From Cryptomeria japonica (Eukaryota > Streptophyta > Pinopsida > Cupressales > Cupressaceae), in contig NC_081408.1 of assembly GCF_030272615.1 (NCBI RefSeq), forward strand, positions 768,415,830 to 768,479,829: a DNA stretch of 64,000 bases, written 5' to 3'. The first letter of the stretch is position 1, and the number at the start of each line of letters is the position of its first letter. Shown here in pieces: positions 23,353 through 34,444 of the stretch. Position numbers and translations under genes: made by a program. The notes beneath the pieces are model-generated. The model did no database searches, was not told the origin of the DNA, and worked only from the letters and a program-made list of their open reading frames with translations.

Positions 23353-24579
23353 GAAGAACTCTATAAATTTAGGTTGTTCCTCTGGAGTGAGAAGAGATGC
23401 CAGATGTATAATATGACGATTTTCAGGAGTCCCCACATTGTATTCATTGGTTTCCTCGATAAGAATCGTTGATCGTTCCTGTTGTGTACTAGCAGGGAGA
23501 ATGTCAAACCCTTCATCCTCAGGCGCCTCAGAGAGGTTTTCACCGTTGGATACGCTCTTTCTTTTTACTTTTGTTGGATCAAACAGTGCCATAGTGTGGT
23601 TTTCATGGGAAGATCCATGTTTTATTGTTATATTTTTGCAGCTGAAGGGTTTGGCATCTGCCCCAAAGTATGCGGTGCTATTAAGTTCAATGGCGAATCC
23701 AGCTTTGTGATTCCCGCTTGGTAGATTATCCCTTAATTCCAAAAAGTCTATGATAGCCTCATCGTTTTGGAAGAAGTCAAGACATGGGGAATTTGGTTGG
23801 TTCCATTCGATGAGTTCAGGGTGAATAATGGGCATTACTTCATCGATTAGGTTAAGTTCCTTAGAGGTATCAGTGAGGGTTAAGACAGTGTGGTGAAGGT
23901 CATTGATGGTACTCTCCCTGTCAGAATCAGGCGTAGGATGAGACGTAGGGTCTGTGGAAGATGTTTCCAGCGCAGGTACCCAAGTGGTCTTTATCTGTGC
24001 TTCTCCGTAAACAGGGATGTCTTTGCATGGCGGAGGTGGTGATGTGTCTTCCTCATCTGAAGTGTTAAGCTGTACCGAATCAAATTCCCACTCATGTGAG
24101 TCGGTCTCTGAGTCACTTTCCAGCATCTGATTACTATACCATACTGGGATGTCTTTTGAGTTAAACACTGTAGGTATGATTGGTTTATGTACCTTTGTAG
24201 TGATTACAGAATTTGGTACAGGGAGTATCGGTAATATTGACTCAGTTGCTTCTGCTGGTGCCATAGATGTTGCCGCGTGTTCTGATACAGTTGCTGCTGC
24301 AACTGGTGTCATTGACGTGATGGCTGCTGCAGATGGGATTACTGGTTCGCTTGATGGGATGTTTGGCATTGGTGATGATGGTGTTGGGATTTTGAGTCTC
24401 GATGGGGCAGTTGGGATGGTGCTTGATGGTGCCTTTATTATAAAAGGTGTCCTCTTTGCAGTAGGTGGACAAAATGGTTTGTTGGGTTTTCCTTTGAATC
24501 TGAGCTTAGGAAAGATTTCTTTTTCAAAGCCTAGGCTTGTATTACCTTTGGGCTTGAATTCTGGCAGCAACGGTAAATG
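23353..24579 (-). pseudogene. Proline/threonine-rich linker of gag-pol
   Basis: This segment lies between protease and RT in the same frame. It has low-complexity Thr/Pro/Ser/Ala-rich stretches (about 24200-24470) and an acidic patch with DSDSETDS-like composition near 24100. It then has conserved blocks such as WNQPNSPCLDFFQNDEAI, shared with the relative at 38345-39493. I recognise no enzyme domain. It probably acts as a spacer or RT N-terminal extension. Confidence 0.6.
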
Positions 24580-25587
24580 TCATCCTTGTTTGCAATATCC
24601 CAAAGCACTTTGACCATCATACCCCATTCTTTGCATAATGAGGAGGCCTTTACCATACTGATCCATAGGAAGTGTAACGTGCGGTATATCAGTGGTGATG
24701 GGATCTTTATAGATCCATTCCGCTAGGTCCTCATCTTGTGTTTCTTCCTCTTGACTCTTTCCAAGGATGAAAGGCGTCAAAGCACATGCTAGCGTGATCA
24801 GTGGTTGCTGGAGTAGCTGTGGTGGTTTACCATATGTTCTAGGGGAAGTGGGCATCTGTCCCACACAAAAGAGTTGACTCAAGTTGTATTCCCCAGGACC
24901 TTCCTCTGCAACTTTCATCTTAAGCTTTTCTTGCTTGGGTATAGGGGTGTTCAAACTGGCAAGAGAGGTGGGACTTACATATGATGTGGAGGAAATCACT
25001 TCTCTATTATTAGGAACAGTAATTTTTGGTTGATGGTTGATATTATGGCAAAAAGCAAAGGGATTTGCATCGCCCATGATTGTGATCTCTGTACTGTTAT
25101 GTGGGAACTTGATACATTGATGGTAGGTGGATGGAATGGCTTGCATGGCATGTATCCAAGGTCTCCCTAATAATAGATTGTATGGCAGAGGAAGGTCCAG
25201 AACCTGATAGATGATGTGCTTTACCACAGGGCCCACTCGGATTGGTAGCACCACAGCTCCTTTGGATGAACACTCTGTATCATCATAGGCCTTGATGGTG
25301 ATCTTCTTGTGAGGATCCACTGATTCTACTACATAGCCCAATGCTGTGACCAACTGTAGTGTACAAATGTTTAGGCCTGCTCCATTATCTATCAAAACTC
25401 GCTTGATCTTGTGTTGGTTGATAAAGCCTTCAATGTGTAGCGAAGCATTATGAGGTTGTTGGAAAGAAGAGTTGTCACTTTCGGAAAAAGTGAGACAAGG
25501 TGATGACTTTATATTTCCAACCATGGCTTGAAATTGGTCGGTATTCAGGTTTGCAGGGACTGATGCCTCTTGGAGTGCTTGATCCAA
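24580..25587 (-). pseudogene. Retropepsin-like protease with G-patch-like tail
   Basis: The active-site region reads VLIDNGAGLNI, an Asp-Asn-Gly in place of the usual Asp-Ser/Thr-Gly, and is followed by LGRPWIHAMQAIPSTYHQ. These are the flap and C-terminal hallmarks of plant gypsy proteases. Downstream, about residues 300-335, the sequence GKGLLIMQRMGYDGQSALG resembles a G-patch, a nucleic-acid-binding motif also found beside some retroviral proteases. The TGA that ends this segment replaces a CGA codon in the relative. The enzyme would cleave the gag-pol precursor. Confidence 0.75.
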
Positions 25588-25899
25588 GATAGTTTTATGA
25601 GATGGTGACAGACGTAAAAGCTCTAAAATGGATATAAGCGTAGGGGTTTTGTCTAATTATTCCACAAGATTGTACTGTTTTGGGATGGAGGTGGTACCTT
25701 GTGGAGCTGCCTTGATGGTGACCTTGCCACAACGTGTAACAACATTGCAATTCGAGTTGGGATTTTTGAAGGTTATAGTTGCAACTTGGTCATTGGCATC
25801 ATACAGGTGATTTACAGTGTAATTATACGCAGCCTGTGTATAATCAGTGGTATCAGTGCCTCGCCTAGAAGTGGAAGGACCCCTTTGATCTTGTGATGG

Positions 25900-27441
25900 A
25901 AGTGGATTTTTGAACATCAGATGATCATTATTTGTTGTTTTTGGGTCATGTCCTTCAATCTCAATTTCTCCTCGATCAATAAGATCTTGAATGAGATCTT
26001 TCAATTGGTGATAATTACTTGTCTTGTGCCCTCGTCCTTGATGGAATTCACAATGTTCAGTATCTCGCCACCATGCCGGTTTGACCTGAGGCTCATAGTT
26101 TGATAGTTTAGGTAGAGTGACCAAATTCTGAGAAATGAGTTGGTGCAAGACAGTTTCAATGGGTTCCCCTAAGGGAGTGTATGTTCATTTTTGTTTTTGC
26201 TGACGAGGTCTAGGTTCATCATGAGATGTGATGCGACCCTGATTGGAAGAAACATTTGTATTATTCTGAGGTGGAGGATTTTGTCCTGCAAACCGAACCA
26301 CAGGTTGTGCATTTTGGATAGTCCGGGCATCCACAACCCCATCATTGATGACATTTTTGTTTTTGTTCCAGAAGTTTGGTTTATCGCTATTGAAGCGCGG
26401 GTGAGGACCATCTTTTGGTTCATTAAATATCTTGATGAGTTCTTTCTTGATGACTGCCCGTTCACACTTCAAACCCTTGGTGATCATATCATTAAAAGAG
26501 TCTGTGTCTTTGACATCTAGGTGAAATTTCATTTCTTCGTTTAAGTTGGAAATGAATATTTCCACTAGTTCTCGTTCAAGCAACTGAAGAGAACGTCTGC
26601 TAGACATTTGGCGCCATCGTTGCAGGAATACTGAGAATAGCTCACCTGGTTTTTGTTTGGTGTTGCACAAATCAGCCATGGTGATGTCGCGTTCAATGTT
26701 ATGAGAATAATGAGCCAGGAACTTCTGGATGAGTTCCTCAAATGTTCTTATGCCACCTGATAGTCGAGAAAACCATGATGTGGTTGGTCCTCCCAAGCTT
26801 TGGAGAAAAAGGCGCATGAGGTATGTGTCTTCATATGCCACTTCGAGGCAAGCGGAATGAAATTCTCGGACATGATCACAAGGATCTCCCTTTCCTCTAT
26901 ATTTTTTGAATTTTGGTGTTTCGAACCCGCGTGGAAAGGGTGGCATATAAAGATTCCTATCAAAAGGATAGGGACAGATGTCGTTAAGTGAGAATTGATT
27001 GGTCTTAACACCACTATGAAGTTGTTGGGCGAGATTCTCGACTTGTTGCCACAACATCTCGATTTCATTTGGAGGAGGAGGTGGTGGGTTACCTCGAGGA
27101 ATGTTATATCTGATGGGATTTCTACCTCTTTCCTCTTCATGGCGACTTTGTCTTTCTGATGCTTGTCTTAATTGGGCAAGATCAAAGTCAGGGGGGAGTT
27201 TTGCCCCTTCTTGAGCGAGTCTTAAGAAGTGAGCATCCGCATTGCTCGTGAGTATTTCATCAAACAATCTGTTAAAGAGAGGGTTATGCTGAGCCCTTTC
27301 GATTGTTGCAGGAGTGGGAGTACTTGGGTTTTCGTCATCTGCATTTCCTCCAAGTGCTTCTTGAAATTCATTGAGATTTTCCTCTTCTTCTGATTCCCTT
27401 TCTATTTCACGTTGCCTTGATTGAGATCGGGTTTGAGCCAT
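25900..27441 (-). pseudogene. gag, structural protein region
   Basis: It starts MAQTRSQSRQREIERE, followed by an acidic stretch, a proline run (NPPPPPPNE) and the retrotransposon gag core: KKYRGKGDPCDHVREFHS, TTSWFSRLSGGIRTFEEL, then DLCNTKQKPGELFSVFLQRW. Near 26060 lies a knuckle-like motif (HCEFHQGRGHKTSNY; C-x2-H-x4-GH), as in Athila/Tat gag proteins. A TGA at 26187 lies where the relative has AGA. Gag would form the particle that packages element RNA. The ATG at 27441 is supported by the aligned ATG at 43455 in the relative. Confidence 0.85.
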
Positions 27442-27887
27442 TTTGCAAGTTTGTGTTGAAGTTGGTTGAAGATGATGATGAGTTTTTGATGAAATGAAAG
27501 ATTGATGTTTGGGGATTCGTGTTGTATGTGGATCTCTAACACTTTTAAGGTAGATGTAACCAAAATTCCGTCTTTGAATTGCTTGCTTGTTTTGATAAGT
27601 TTGGATGTGATAAGGTGTAGAGAAATCTGAGATGTGTTACAAATTTTAACTACCTAGCAATGAGAGGATTCACTCATGAACTAGTTTTAACCTGCATAGA
27701 TGTGTCTCTTAGGATGAGCTTATCCTAGATGTAGAAACAATCTAAAGAGTGATGTGATGCGTTTGATTCAAGCAATATCTAAAAAGGGATCTTGGGACAA
27801 GAACCTCTTAATGTTTTGAGAGTTGAAACGGATTGATGATGAAGTGATGATGAATGCATGAGATGATGGATCAAATGCTTGCAATTT

Positions 27888-28271
27888 TTAATAAAAGCTT
27901 TGTGTTACAAATGGTACAAACTCTATCTCTTCCCTTTCGGGTGTTGGCAGTATTTCTCGAGCTGTGTTGTAGGTGATACAGACATTTGGGAAGAAGTTGG
28001 GATTGATCTTTCCTCCTTGATTTTTGTGATAACTCAGAGCTCTATATTGCATAAAAGCTCTGCGATTCAATGATTCTGAATCAAACTCGTTTGTTTTACC
28101 TTGAAGGTATAGACGCATGCGATGTAGAAAGACTCTATGTGAGACAAAAATTTGTCGATTGATATAGAAGAATTTCCTCCTTTTGATCAAAGCCTTTGAG
28201 CTTAATGGTCTTCTTTTCAAGTTGATATTCTGATGATGCTTCTTCTTTCGCAAGATGTGAAGAATGGTCAT
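27888..28271 (-). CDS. Small conserved ORF upstream of gag (127 codons)
   Basis: The ORF starts MTILHILRKKKHHQ and ends FVPFVTQSFY. An ORF of exactly the same length, about 84% identical by eye (20 differences), lies at 42642-43025 in the relative. Neither copy has a stop or indel, although the gag-pol frames beside both carry many stops. The protein is basic in its first half (KRRPLSSKALIKRRKFFY) and acidic near the end. It has no motif I recognise. Ogre elements also carry an ORF before gag. It may be a nucleic-acid-binding accessory protein, which is speculative. The start is the ATG common to both copies; this copy's frame is open further upstream. Confidence 0.6.
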   Translation of the reverse strand: MTILHILRKKKHHQNINLKRRPLSSKALIKRRKFFYINRQIFVSHRVFLHRMRLYLQGKTNEFDSESLNRRAFMQYRALSYHKNQGGKINPNFFPNVCITYNTAREILPTPEREEIEFVPFVTQSFY

Positions 28272-28436
28272 AAAATTTTGACTCTTTTTTGTTTTGCACT
28301 TTGTTTTTGGTATTTTTGTTTGTTTTTGAGAAATGTTGGATGAATACTTTGTTTTTGGGATTGATTTTCTGATTTTTATTTGACAAGAAAACAAAGCAAG
28401 CACACAAACACAAGAATGTTGCCTCCAAGGGCACAA

Positions 28437-29675
28437 ATGAGTATGGGTCTAGATCAACCCAATCCTTGGACTTGTATATGACCCTTCCTTTAGATGTATT
28501 TTAAGGTGTATTTCCAAAGCCTGAAGTCGGCTCAATTTGTACTTGGTCTTTAAAATGAACACACTTCAAACACTTTTTATCCCTAAGGTCAAATGGCCAG
28601 TTGTGATAAATTTAGCCCACATCTTGATATTTCTTCGACTTTGGTACTACATACCTTATGAATCCCGTCGTGGCAGGTAAGGATGTGATATACTAAGTCT
28701 TGCACGAGCATAACAAATAGATGATCCCTATGATGGGGGAGTCACCACTTTTATCAAGCCACAAATGACTTTTCAAAAAGCTATGTTTCTACTCAAGGAA
28801 ATATGTATGGTGAGTATCTTGGGAGCAAAACCATCTATGCTCTTGCACTAAATTATATCTCAAATATCCTCAATCAATAGAATGGGTGGGCTACTACTTA
28901 AAGGTGTTTAGTCATGTTCGATGTTTTTGGATATAAGTTCATTCTGCAGTGACTCACTTAAGAGCCTTGTAATTGGTGGTGGGGCCCATTTGTCCTTTCA
29001 GCTAGTTACACTGTAGGAACAGCTATACCCAAGGCTACAGCTTTCGCTCTCGCCTGATTTCTATAGTGGCTCGAAGGATTTACCGCTCGAGGTCATTCCC
29101 AAGAGTATCGATCCCTTGGCAGGCCTCTCTTAAAAAGATAAAATGTGAGTGTTACTAACACTTTTCTCTTGCACCTAGGACCACGAGAGCCAAGGGAGAG
29201 GATAGTGTGTGTTAGAGGTAGGACCACTCGACTGACCTTTGTGCACAAGTGTGCCAAACATGAAAGACACTTGTTCTTTTTAATCCATCATGTCAAAATG
29301 TGGTCTAACTATTTGGAGATGTTGCTCCAACAGGCATGGTGTTCTTTTTAACTTCAAAAGCAATGTGTTGTGTAATCTAGATTTCAAAAAATCATGGTCA
29401 ACTTAATTGAAAACACGTTTGCTTTGAAGTAAAATTTGTTTTTGCAAAAATCAAAACAAGTGGTTTGTAAGTTTTTAACTCCACCAAAATTTGAAGTGTG
29501 GCTTGTAAATTTTTTTAGTTTGATGCAAGAAAAGAAACTTTGTTTGGTTAATTTTAAACACCAAAATAAAGATGAATCCTAACTAGAAAACAATGAAAAT
29601 TTGTTGTTTTGTGTTTTTCAAGTTCTTTTTAAGCACCAAAGGATAAATTTGTGATTTTTATGGTGAGTTTTTAAC
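28437..29675 (-). other. 5' leader of the giant element between the intron and the small ORF
   Basis: No ORF with support. It aligns with 41267-42640 of the relative in the opposite orientation, including the motif CTCTCCCTTGGCTCTCGTGG and the stretch around TCACTTGTGGCTTGATAAAA. It is transcribed leader by position. Confidence 0.6.
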
Positions 29676-30065
29676 CTGCATGAACAAAAACAAGTTAGTA
29701 AAAATCGGTGCTCAAGGGGGGGCTTCCACAAGCCTAAGATGTTCAATTTTTCGGTTACAAGGCAACTTGGACGACACTCTGTCGCAATAGCACTAGTCTG
29801 TGTTTTGACAGAAGCACTAATTTACACAGTAGCACTATTCTGCGTTTACAGAAGCGCTAATTTACATAGTAGCGCTGAAAGAACAGGAGAGACAGAAAAG
29901 GCAAAAGCGCTAGAATTTTCCCAATAGCGCTAGAATAATAACAGAAGCGCTAAAACAATTTCAACAGCGCCAAAACTTTTACAATAGCGCTATTGTAAAA
30001 ATAATAGCGCTAAAAGCAAAATTGTCGGTAGCGCTAAAATGTGTTCAATAGCGCCGAAGCGCGAC
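29676..30065 (-). other. Probable intron in the sense leader, filled by an AGCGCT array
   Basis: In the sense direction, CACACAG|GTCGCGC starts the repeat array. The far end has a perfect TACTAAC branch-point motif (29700-29694) and then GTTCATGCAG| at 29678-29676. The relative has the same arrangement (CACACAG|GTTGCGC at 40895; TACTAAC at 41242; GTTTGTGCAG| ending 41266). Eight exact AGCGCT plus one-base variants lie between 29760 and 30065. Splicing is predicted, not shown. The donor is weaker than the acceptor. Confidence 0.5.
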
Positions 30066-30128
30066 CTGTGTGGCACTTTCAACAAGCAAATATGTTAGTT
30101 TTTTTTTAAAAAGATTTGTTTTTGGTGC

Positions 30129-30151
30129 TTCGATTCACGTCGGGTTCACCA
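30129..30151 (-). promoter_or_regulatory. Primer-binding site complementary to tRNA-Trp, 23 bases
   Basis: The + strand reads TTCGATTCACGTCGGGTTCA plus CCA, which matches the 3' end of plant nuclear tRNA-Trp, as I recall it, including the added CCA. It lies two bases from the LTR end. It primes minus-strand DNA synthesis and fixes the right LTR as the 5' LTR. Confidence 0.85.
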
Positions 30152-30153
30152 AA

Positions 30154-31600
30154 TGATGCCCTCCTAAATGGCACAAGGTTAGCAAATGATAAACAACACC
30201 AAAGACACAAAAACCGATAGTGTTAGTCAATCAAAAACTAATCTAAAAAGGCATACCAAAAGAGACACTAAAAGCATGCTAATATATCTAATAAACAAAG
30301 AAAAGATTATGAGGCATCTCCAACTGCCTCTTAGCATGGCTTTAGCTTCTTCTCCCTTGTTCCTCTCCTCTCCAAGTTCCAAAATAGTGTAGCTCTCAGC
30401 ATTTTTTTGCACTATGGATGCTTATAGAGGATTGAGATTGTAGTATAGCTCTAAATGTGAAATAAAAAGCTAATACTAATCTATTGATACTAAAATGATA
30501 TATTTTAACCAAAATGATAAGATGTTAGATTGCTTATGCTAAAATGCTCTCTAAAAATGTCTATAGCCTAAATGCATACAAGTTTTCAGGATCTGGATTA
30601 TGAAGGAATGGGCTCTATTTATAGGAAAAATGGAGCAATGGATGGCCAAGATTGAAGGGTTTAATCAAGGGTCAAGCTTGAAAGTTGGGGATCCATGTGC
30701 ACAATTAGCACCAATGAAATGGTGACAAGTGTCAACATAGGGTTGGGTTGAAAGAAGAGGTTGGAGGCATTAAAGGCCTGAGAAGACCTCATGGTTATCT
30801 AAAGGCTAAGGGTCAAGTCTAAGTTAGGTTTACCCACTAGATTAGGAGTTAATTCAAGGATAAACCTTTGTGCAAATGATTAAGAGATAATCATGGTCAA
30901 AGCATTAAAGGCTTGATGAGACCTTTGGGTTGGGTAGAGGTTGAGTCAAAACAAATGTTTTAACCATGTGGGAGGGTTTGAATTAACCATTAATGGTTAT
31001 TGGAGACTTTGGGGATTAAGTGGTTGAAGGTTGGAAGCCTTCAATGGTTTTCAAAGACTTTAAGGGTTTTGGTGGTTGAAGGTTGAAAGCCTTTAATGGT
31101 TATCAAAGACTTTTAGGCTTTGAGAAGTGACTCCATTTTGCTTAGGAATGTGACAAAGTTTAGAAGATGGTTTAGGCTAATTAGAAGTGATTAGAAGAAT
31201 CTAGAAGAGGATTAGATTTGCAAGTGGATTTGGTGGGTGAGGGAAAATAGGATTTTATTTAAAATAAAAATTCATTTATTTCAATAAATGTGTGCAAGTT
31301 GCATTTGTAGGAAAATGCAAGTGGGGTGGGGATAATGATTTAAATAAATGTTTTATTTAATTTATTTAAAAGAAGAAAAAAGGATTTTAATTAAATAAAT
31401 TGATTTTATTTATTTAATTAATTGGATTTTGATTTTAATGAATGAATTAAAATAAATTGAATAATTTATTTAATTAATAGAAGAATGTTTAGAGATGAAT
31501 TAATTAAATATTAATTTAATTAACTGATGGCTAGTGAATTTTTAATCAAATAAATAGCGAATATTTATTTAATTAAGCTGGACAGATTTGTGTGACTACA
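30154..31600 (-). repeat. 5' LTR of the giant gypsy element
   Basis: Same length as 12927-14373, with about 12 substitutions by eye (for example at the TTTGC run near 30400 and TTTACTTAATT versus TTTATTTAATT near the far end). The sense TATA box is at 30623-30615. Followed outside by GGTAT. Confidence 0.95.
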
Positions 31601-31605
31601 GGTAT
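31601..31605 (+). other. Target-site duplication GGTAT, right copy
   Basis: GGTAT directly follows GTGACTACA of the LTR and matches 12922-12926. Confidence 0.92.
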
Positions 31606-33397
31606 AATATTTACTACTCCATTAGAGACAACTTTGTATCTGGAACAACAATATATGTTGCCTACCAGATAATCTAGGAGAACAAGTAGTATGACCTATG
31701 TAAGTTGCTCCAGAGTGAGCTAATGAAGAACTTAGCCAAAATCAAGCAAGACAAGAAACATCCGTTCAAATAATGAGCTTTGATCCAGTGTTTGTTTTTC
31801 TATTTCGTGAATGAAGTTTCAAGAGTTGGCCAAGTCTAATGGGTTTATGGCAGACTTGTGGGAGTAGAAATAAAGAACTATTATACAATGTCGGTGATAC
31901 TTAGGCCCGAAAAAGTTGTTTTATGGGGTTATTTCAAGAAATTTCATAATGAAATACATGAAAGGGAGAGGATCCCTAGTCAGTAGTAGAGAAGTACCAA
32001 GATGCAATTTTCTTCATGGTGGATACTAACCAATGCTTGATTGAAGCAATTGAGCCTAGAACTATATGGATCATGCCCATGGGGTATGAGGTAGATAAGC
32101 AAATATTGGATCTATATGCTCAATACTTGTTAAGAAAATAGGTAGATCCCTCAGAAGAGAGATTTGGAACCTATGCTAAGAAGACCTTGAAGCTTCATAA
32201 GTAATTCTAGAAGCCAAAAATTCAGAGGAAAGTAAGGAAGGAAGTAGAGGCATATGCAGAAAGCATTGGGGTCACTAAGGAAGTTGTCTAGGAAGTAAGG
32301 AAGATAAACATCCTATTTGCAGAGGATCCTTTTAAGAAGAAAGCCAAATTGAAAGTCTCTTCTCCCAAGCCAAAGCCAACTAGGAGCTCTGCAGCCTCCT
32401 CCAGATTTTCTAAACCAGTAAAATCTCCACCCAAGTCATCTGATGGTGAAGAAAAGAGGAAGAAAGTAAGGTTTGTGACTATGAAGGATGATGAGGAGAC
32501 TGAGTTCAATGAAGAGGTGAATAAAATGAAGTCCAAGGGAACCAAAGCAACAAAAATCTCTAAGGACAAGCCCTTTGGTGGAGAAAAACCAAGAAAGAAG
32601 CCAAAAACAAATTCCAACCAATCCGGGATGTCAGTTAAAGAGGTGGTGGAACCATTAGTAGTACAAGGTAATCTAAAGCCTCTTTTTTATTTTTATGACA
32701 AGTTTGATGATGATGGGAAAAGAACTCTAGAGGAAGCTACAATTTAATATTTGAACATCTACAATAGGGCACTTATATAAATAATGTCAGAGATTCCAAA
32801 AGGTTTATATGATATTCTGGAAATGAGAAGACAAACTGCTAAAGCTAAATATGAAAGACTGAAGGAATATGTAATAGTCAACATATGTTCGGTAATAGCA
32901 GTAGAAGAAATAAAAATAATAATCAAAGAAGCCCATTGAATTTTTAAAGGTAAAACTAGGATAAATAAGATTGTGATTAGGAAAGTGGATGAAGTAATAA
33001 AGGATATTGACACAATCCTAAAGCCAATTTTGGAAAGGAATAAGATGTTGTCTCATATGCTTTGACATCACAAAAAGAGTAGCCCAAAGATGATCAAGCT
33101 AAGGTAAGTGCTTCGATAAAGGAAGATGAGTTGGATAAAGGTGAAGAGGAGACATGTAATGATAATGAGGATGAGGATACACAGAATCCACCGAATCAAC
33201 CCATGGATACAACGCCCTCAGTTGAGACTCAAGCTCTAGTTGTTGATGATGCAGACCTTAAAGAGGTCAAGACAAAACTAGATGCATAAGATAAAAAGGA
33301 TGTAGCACAAGACACTGTAGATGATGTGAAATATTTTCTGGAAAAGGACAAGTAAAATTTTGATGATCCGACATTGTCCCAAGGTCCAATTAACTTG

Positions 33398-33478
<81 letters not shown>

Positions 33479-34140
33479 TCAGAAGCTAAATCTAGCATCA
33501 CTTGCACAAGCTAAGGCAAGAGAAGAGATCTTAAAGTCTCACATAGAGGATAGTGAACTTGTGAGTCTTGCATCCGGTACTCTGGAGAAATAATGCCTAC
33601 ATTTCAAAAGGATACATCTAATTCCCCTTCTGATCAGCTGAAAATTTTGATCATTTTGGAGAAGTTTGTTGAGGTGAAGGTCTGCAATGAATTTAATGCT
33701 AAAAGGCTCAGGACATTAAAAAGAACGATTGTCAATGATAAAGTTACATTAGATACTTGTATTAAGAGTATTGAAGATACATTATTTGAAGGTGGTAACA
33801 TTTATAAATCATGTCTATCATTGTCAAAATTCACTAAGAATATTGAGAAGAAGTCCAAGGAACATGAGAAGTAATTAGCCGATATATCTCAGTCATTTGA
33901 TCCCTTGTCAGTTTCTGTGAGTAGTCAAGAAGATTAGGTAATGTCCTTACTGGACAAAATCAAGAGTTTGAACCATGACAAGGAGATGATTATTGGTAGA
34001 GTTAGTGAACTTCGAAGTCATATCACTCCCAAGTTAGACACATTGCTCAGGATGCTCAAGCTACCAATGAACCGTCCAATCTCAAATCAACAAAGCTACA
34101 AGCATACCTTTTCAGTGGTCTTATATATGTTCTAGAGTAT
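31606..34140 (+). pseudogene. Decayed Sirevirus-like env-like region, continuation after the insertion
   Basis: The first 23 codons continue the ORF cut at 12926. Decayed coding stretches follow: a Lys/Ser/Pro-rich segment (32349-32747), a block near 32790 matching the ORF at the window start (E-I-P-K-G-L-Y-D-I-L-E-M-R-R-Q), and coiled-coil segments at 33593-33874 and 33941-34060 (HITPKLDTLL beside KLSPRLDYLA in the first copy). A CT/CA microsatellite at 33400-33476 sits inside it. The whole parallels 3-1580 but is far more degraded. Confidence 0.6.
33400..33476. repeat. (CT)n(AC)n compound microsatellite
   Basis: About 20 CT units (33400-33440) are followed directly by about 18 AC units (33441-33476). 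Any reading frame across it (Leu-Ser and Thr-His runs) is spurious. Confidence 0.97.
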
Positions 34141-34432
34141 CTTAAGAAGGGCTAGGATAGCCATTTGGGCACTTTTGTAGATATCTTCAATTTTTTTTAC
34201 GGTAGTAGATCTGTGTATATATGCCACTGTATATAGTGTCTTGTGTAATTTTTTTGGCATCTAGATCCCTACCTTTGCCATTGATGTCAAAGGGGGGAGT
34301 GTAGAGCAGTGAAAAATGTTGTATTCATCTTAGAGGGAGTTCCAAAATTTTGAGATTTTTAGTTTTGGAGTGTATATATGTTGGTACTGATTCCAACACA
34401 GTCATTTTTCACTAAGTGTTTCTATCAATGCC

Positions 34433-34443
34433 AAAGGGGGAGA
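34433..34443 (+). promoter_or_regulatory. Polypurine tract
   Basis: AAAGGGGGAGA directly precedes TGTTGG at 34445. An upstream copy CAAAGGGGGGAG lies near 34290, the same multiple-tract arrangement seen at 1641-1795. Confidence 0.8.
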
Positions 34444-34444
34444 T

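Larger units (their letters stand above)
20176..27441 (-). pseudogene. Gag-pol polyprotein frame with nine stop codons
   Basis: One - strand frame of 2,421 codons runs from ATG at 27441 to the terminal TAA at 20176-20178 without any frameshift. Premature stops start at 26187, 25659, 24582, 23352, 22656, 22230, 20625, 20460 and 20250. Comparison with the relative at 37.9-46.4 kb shows CAA to TAA at 25659 and CGA to TGA at 24582, as expected from cytosine deamination. Those at 26187 (AGA to TGA) and 23352 (AAG to TAG) are not. Domain order is gag, protease, linker, RT, RNase H, archaeal-type RNase H, integrase, the order of Tat/Ogre gypsy elements. Individual domains are listed separately. Confidence 0.88.
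12927..31600 (-). mobile_element. Full-length 18.7-kb giant Ty3/gypsy (Tat/Ogre-like) element
   Basis: Two 1,447-bp LTRs flank 15.8 kb of internal DNA, and the whole is bounded by GGTAT. Sense (-) order: 5' LTR, tRNA-Trp primer site, leader with AGCGCT array, 127-codon ORF, gag, protease, RT, RNase H, second RNase H, integrase, 2.6-kb spacer, antisense PMD gene, polypurine tract, 3' LTR. Great length, an extra ORF before gag, a second RNase H and an antisense ORF near the 3' LTR are features reported for the Tat/Ogre group. I count about 12 LTR differences (roughly 0.8%). The 2,421-codon gag-pol frame has no frameshift but nine premature stops, and RT has lost part of its active-site box. The copy is therefore recent but not autonomous. 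Confidence 0.92.

Noticed and set aside
24149-24613. 154-codon + strand frame
   Set aside because: Shadow of the Thr/Pro/Ala-rich linker of gag-pol, with no independent support.
30129-30151. Possible tRNA-Trp gene
   Set aside because: Only the tRNA 3' end with CCA is present, next to an LTR terminus. This is a primer-binding site.
33278-33593. Open frames across the CT/AC tract
   Set aside because: Leu-Ser, Thr-His and Cys-Val runs come from the dinucleotide repeat.
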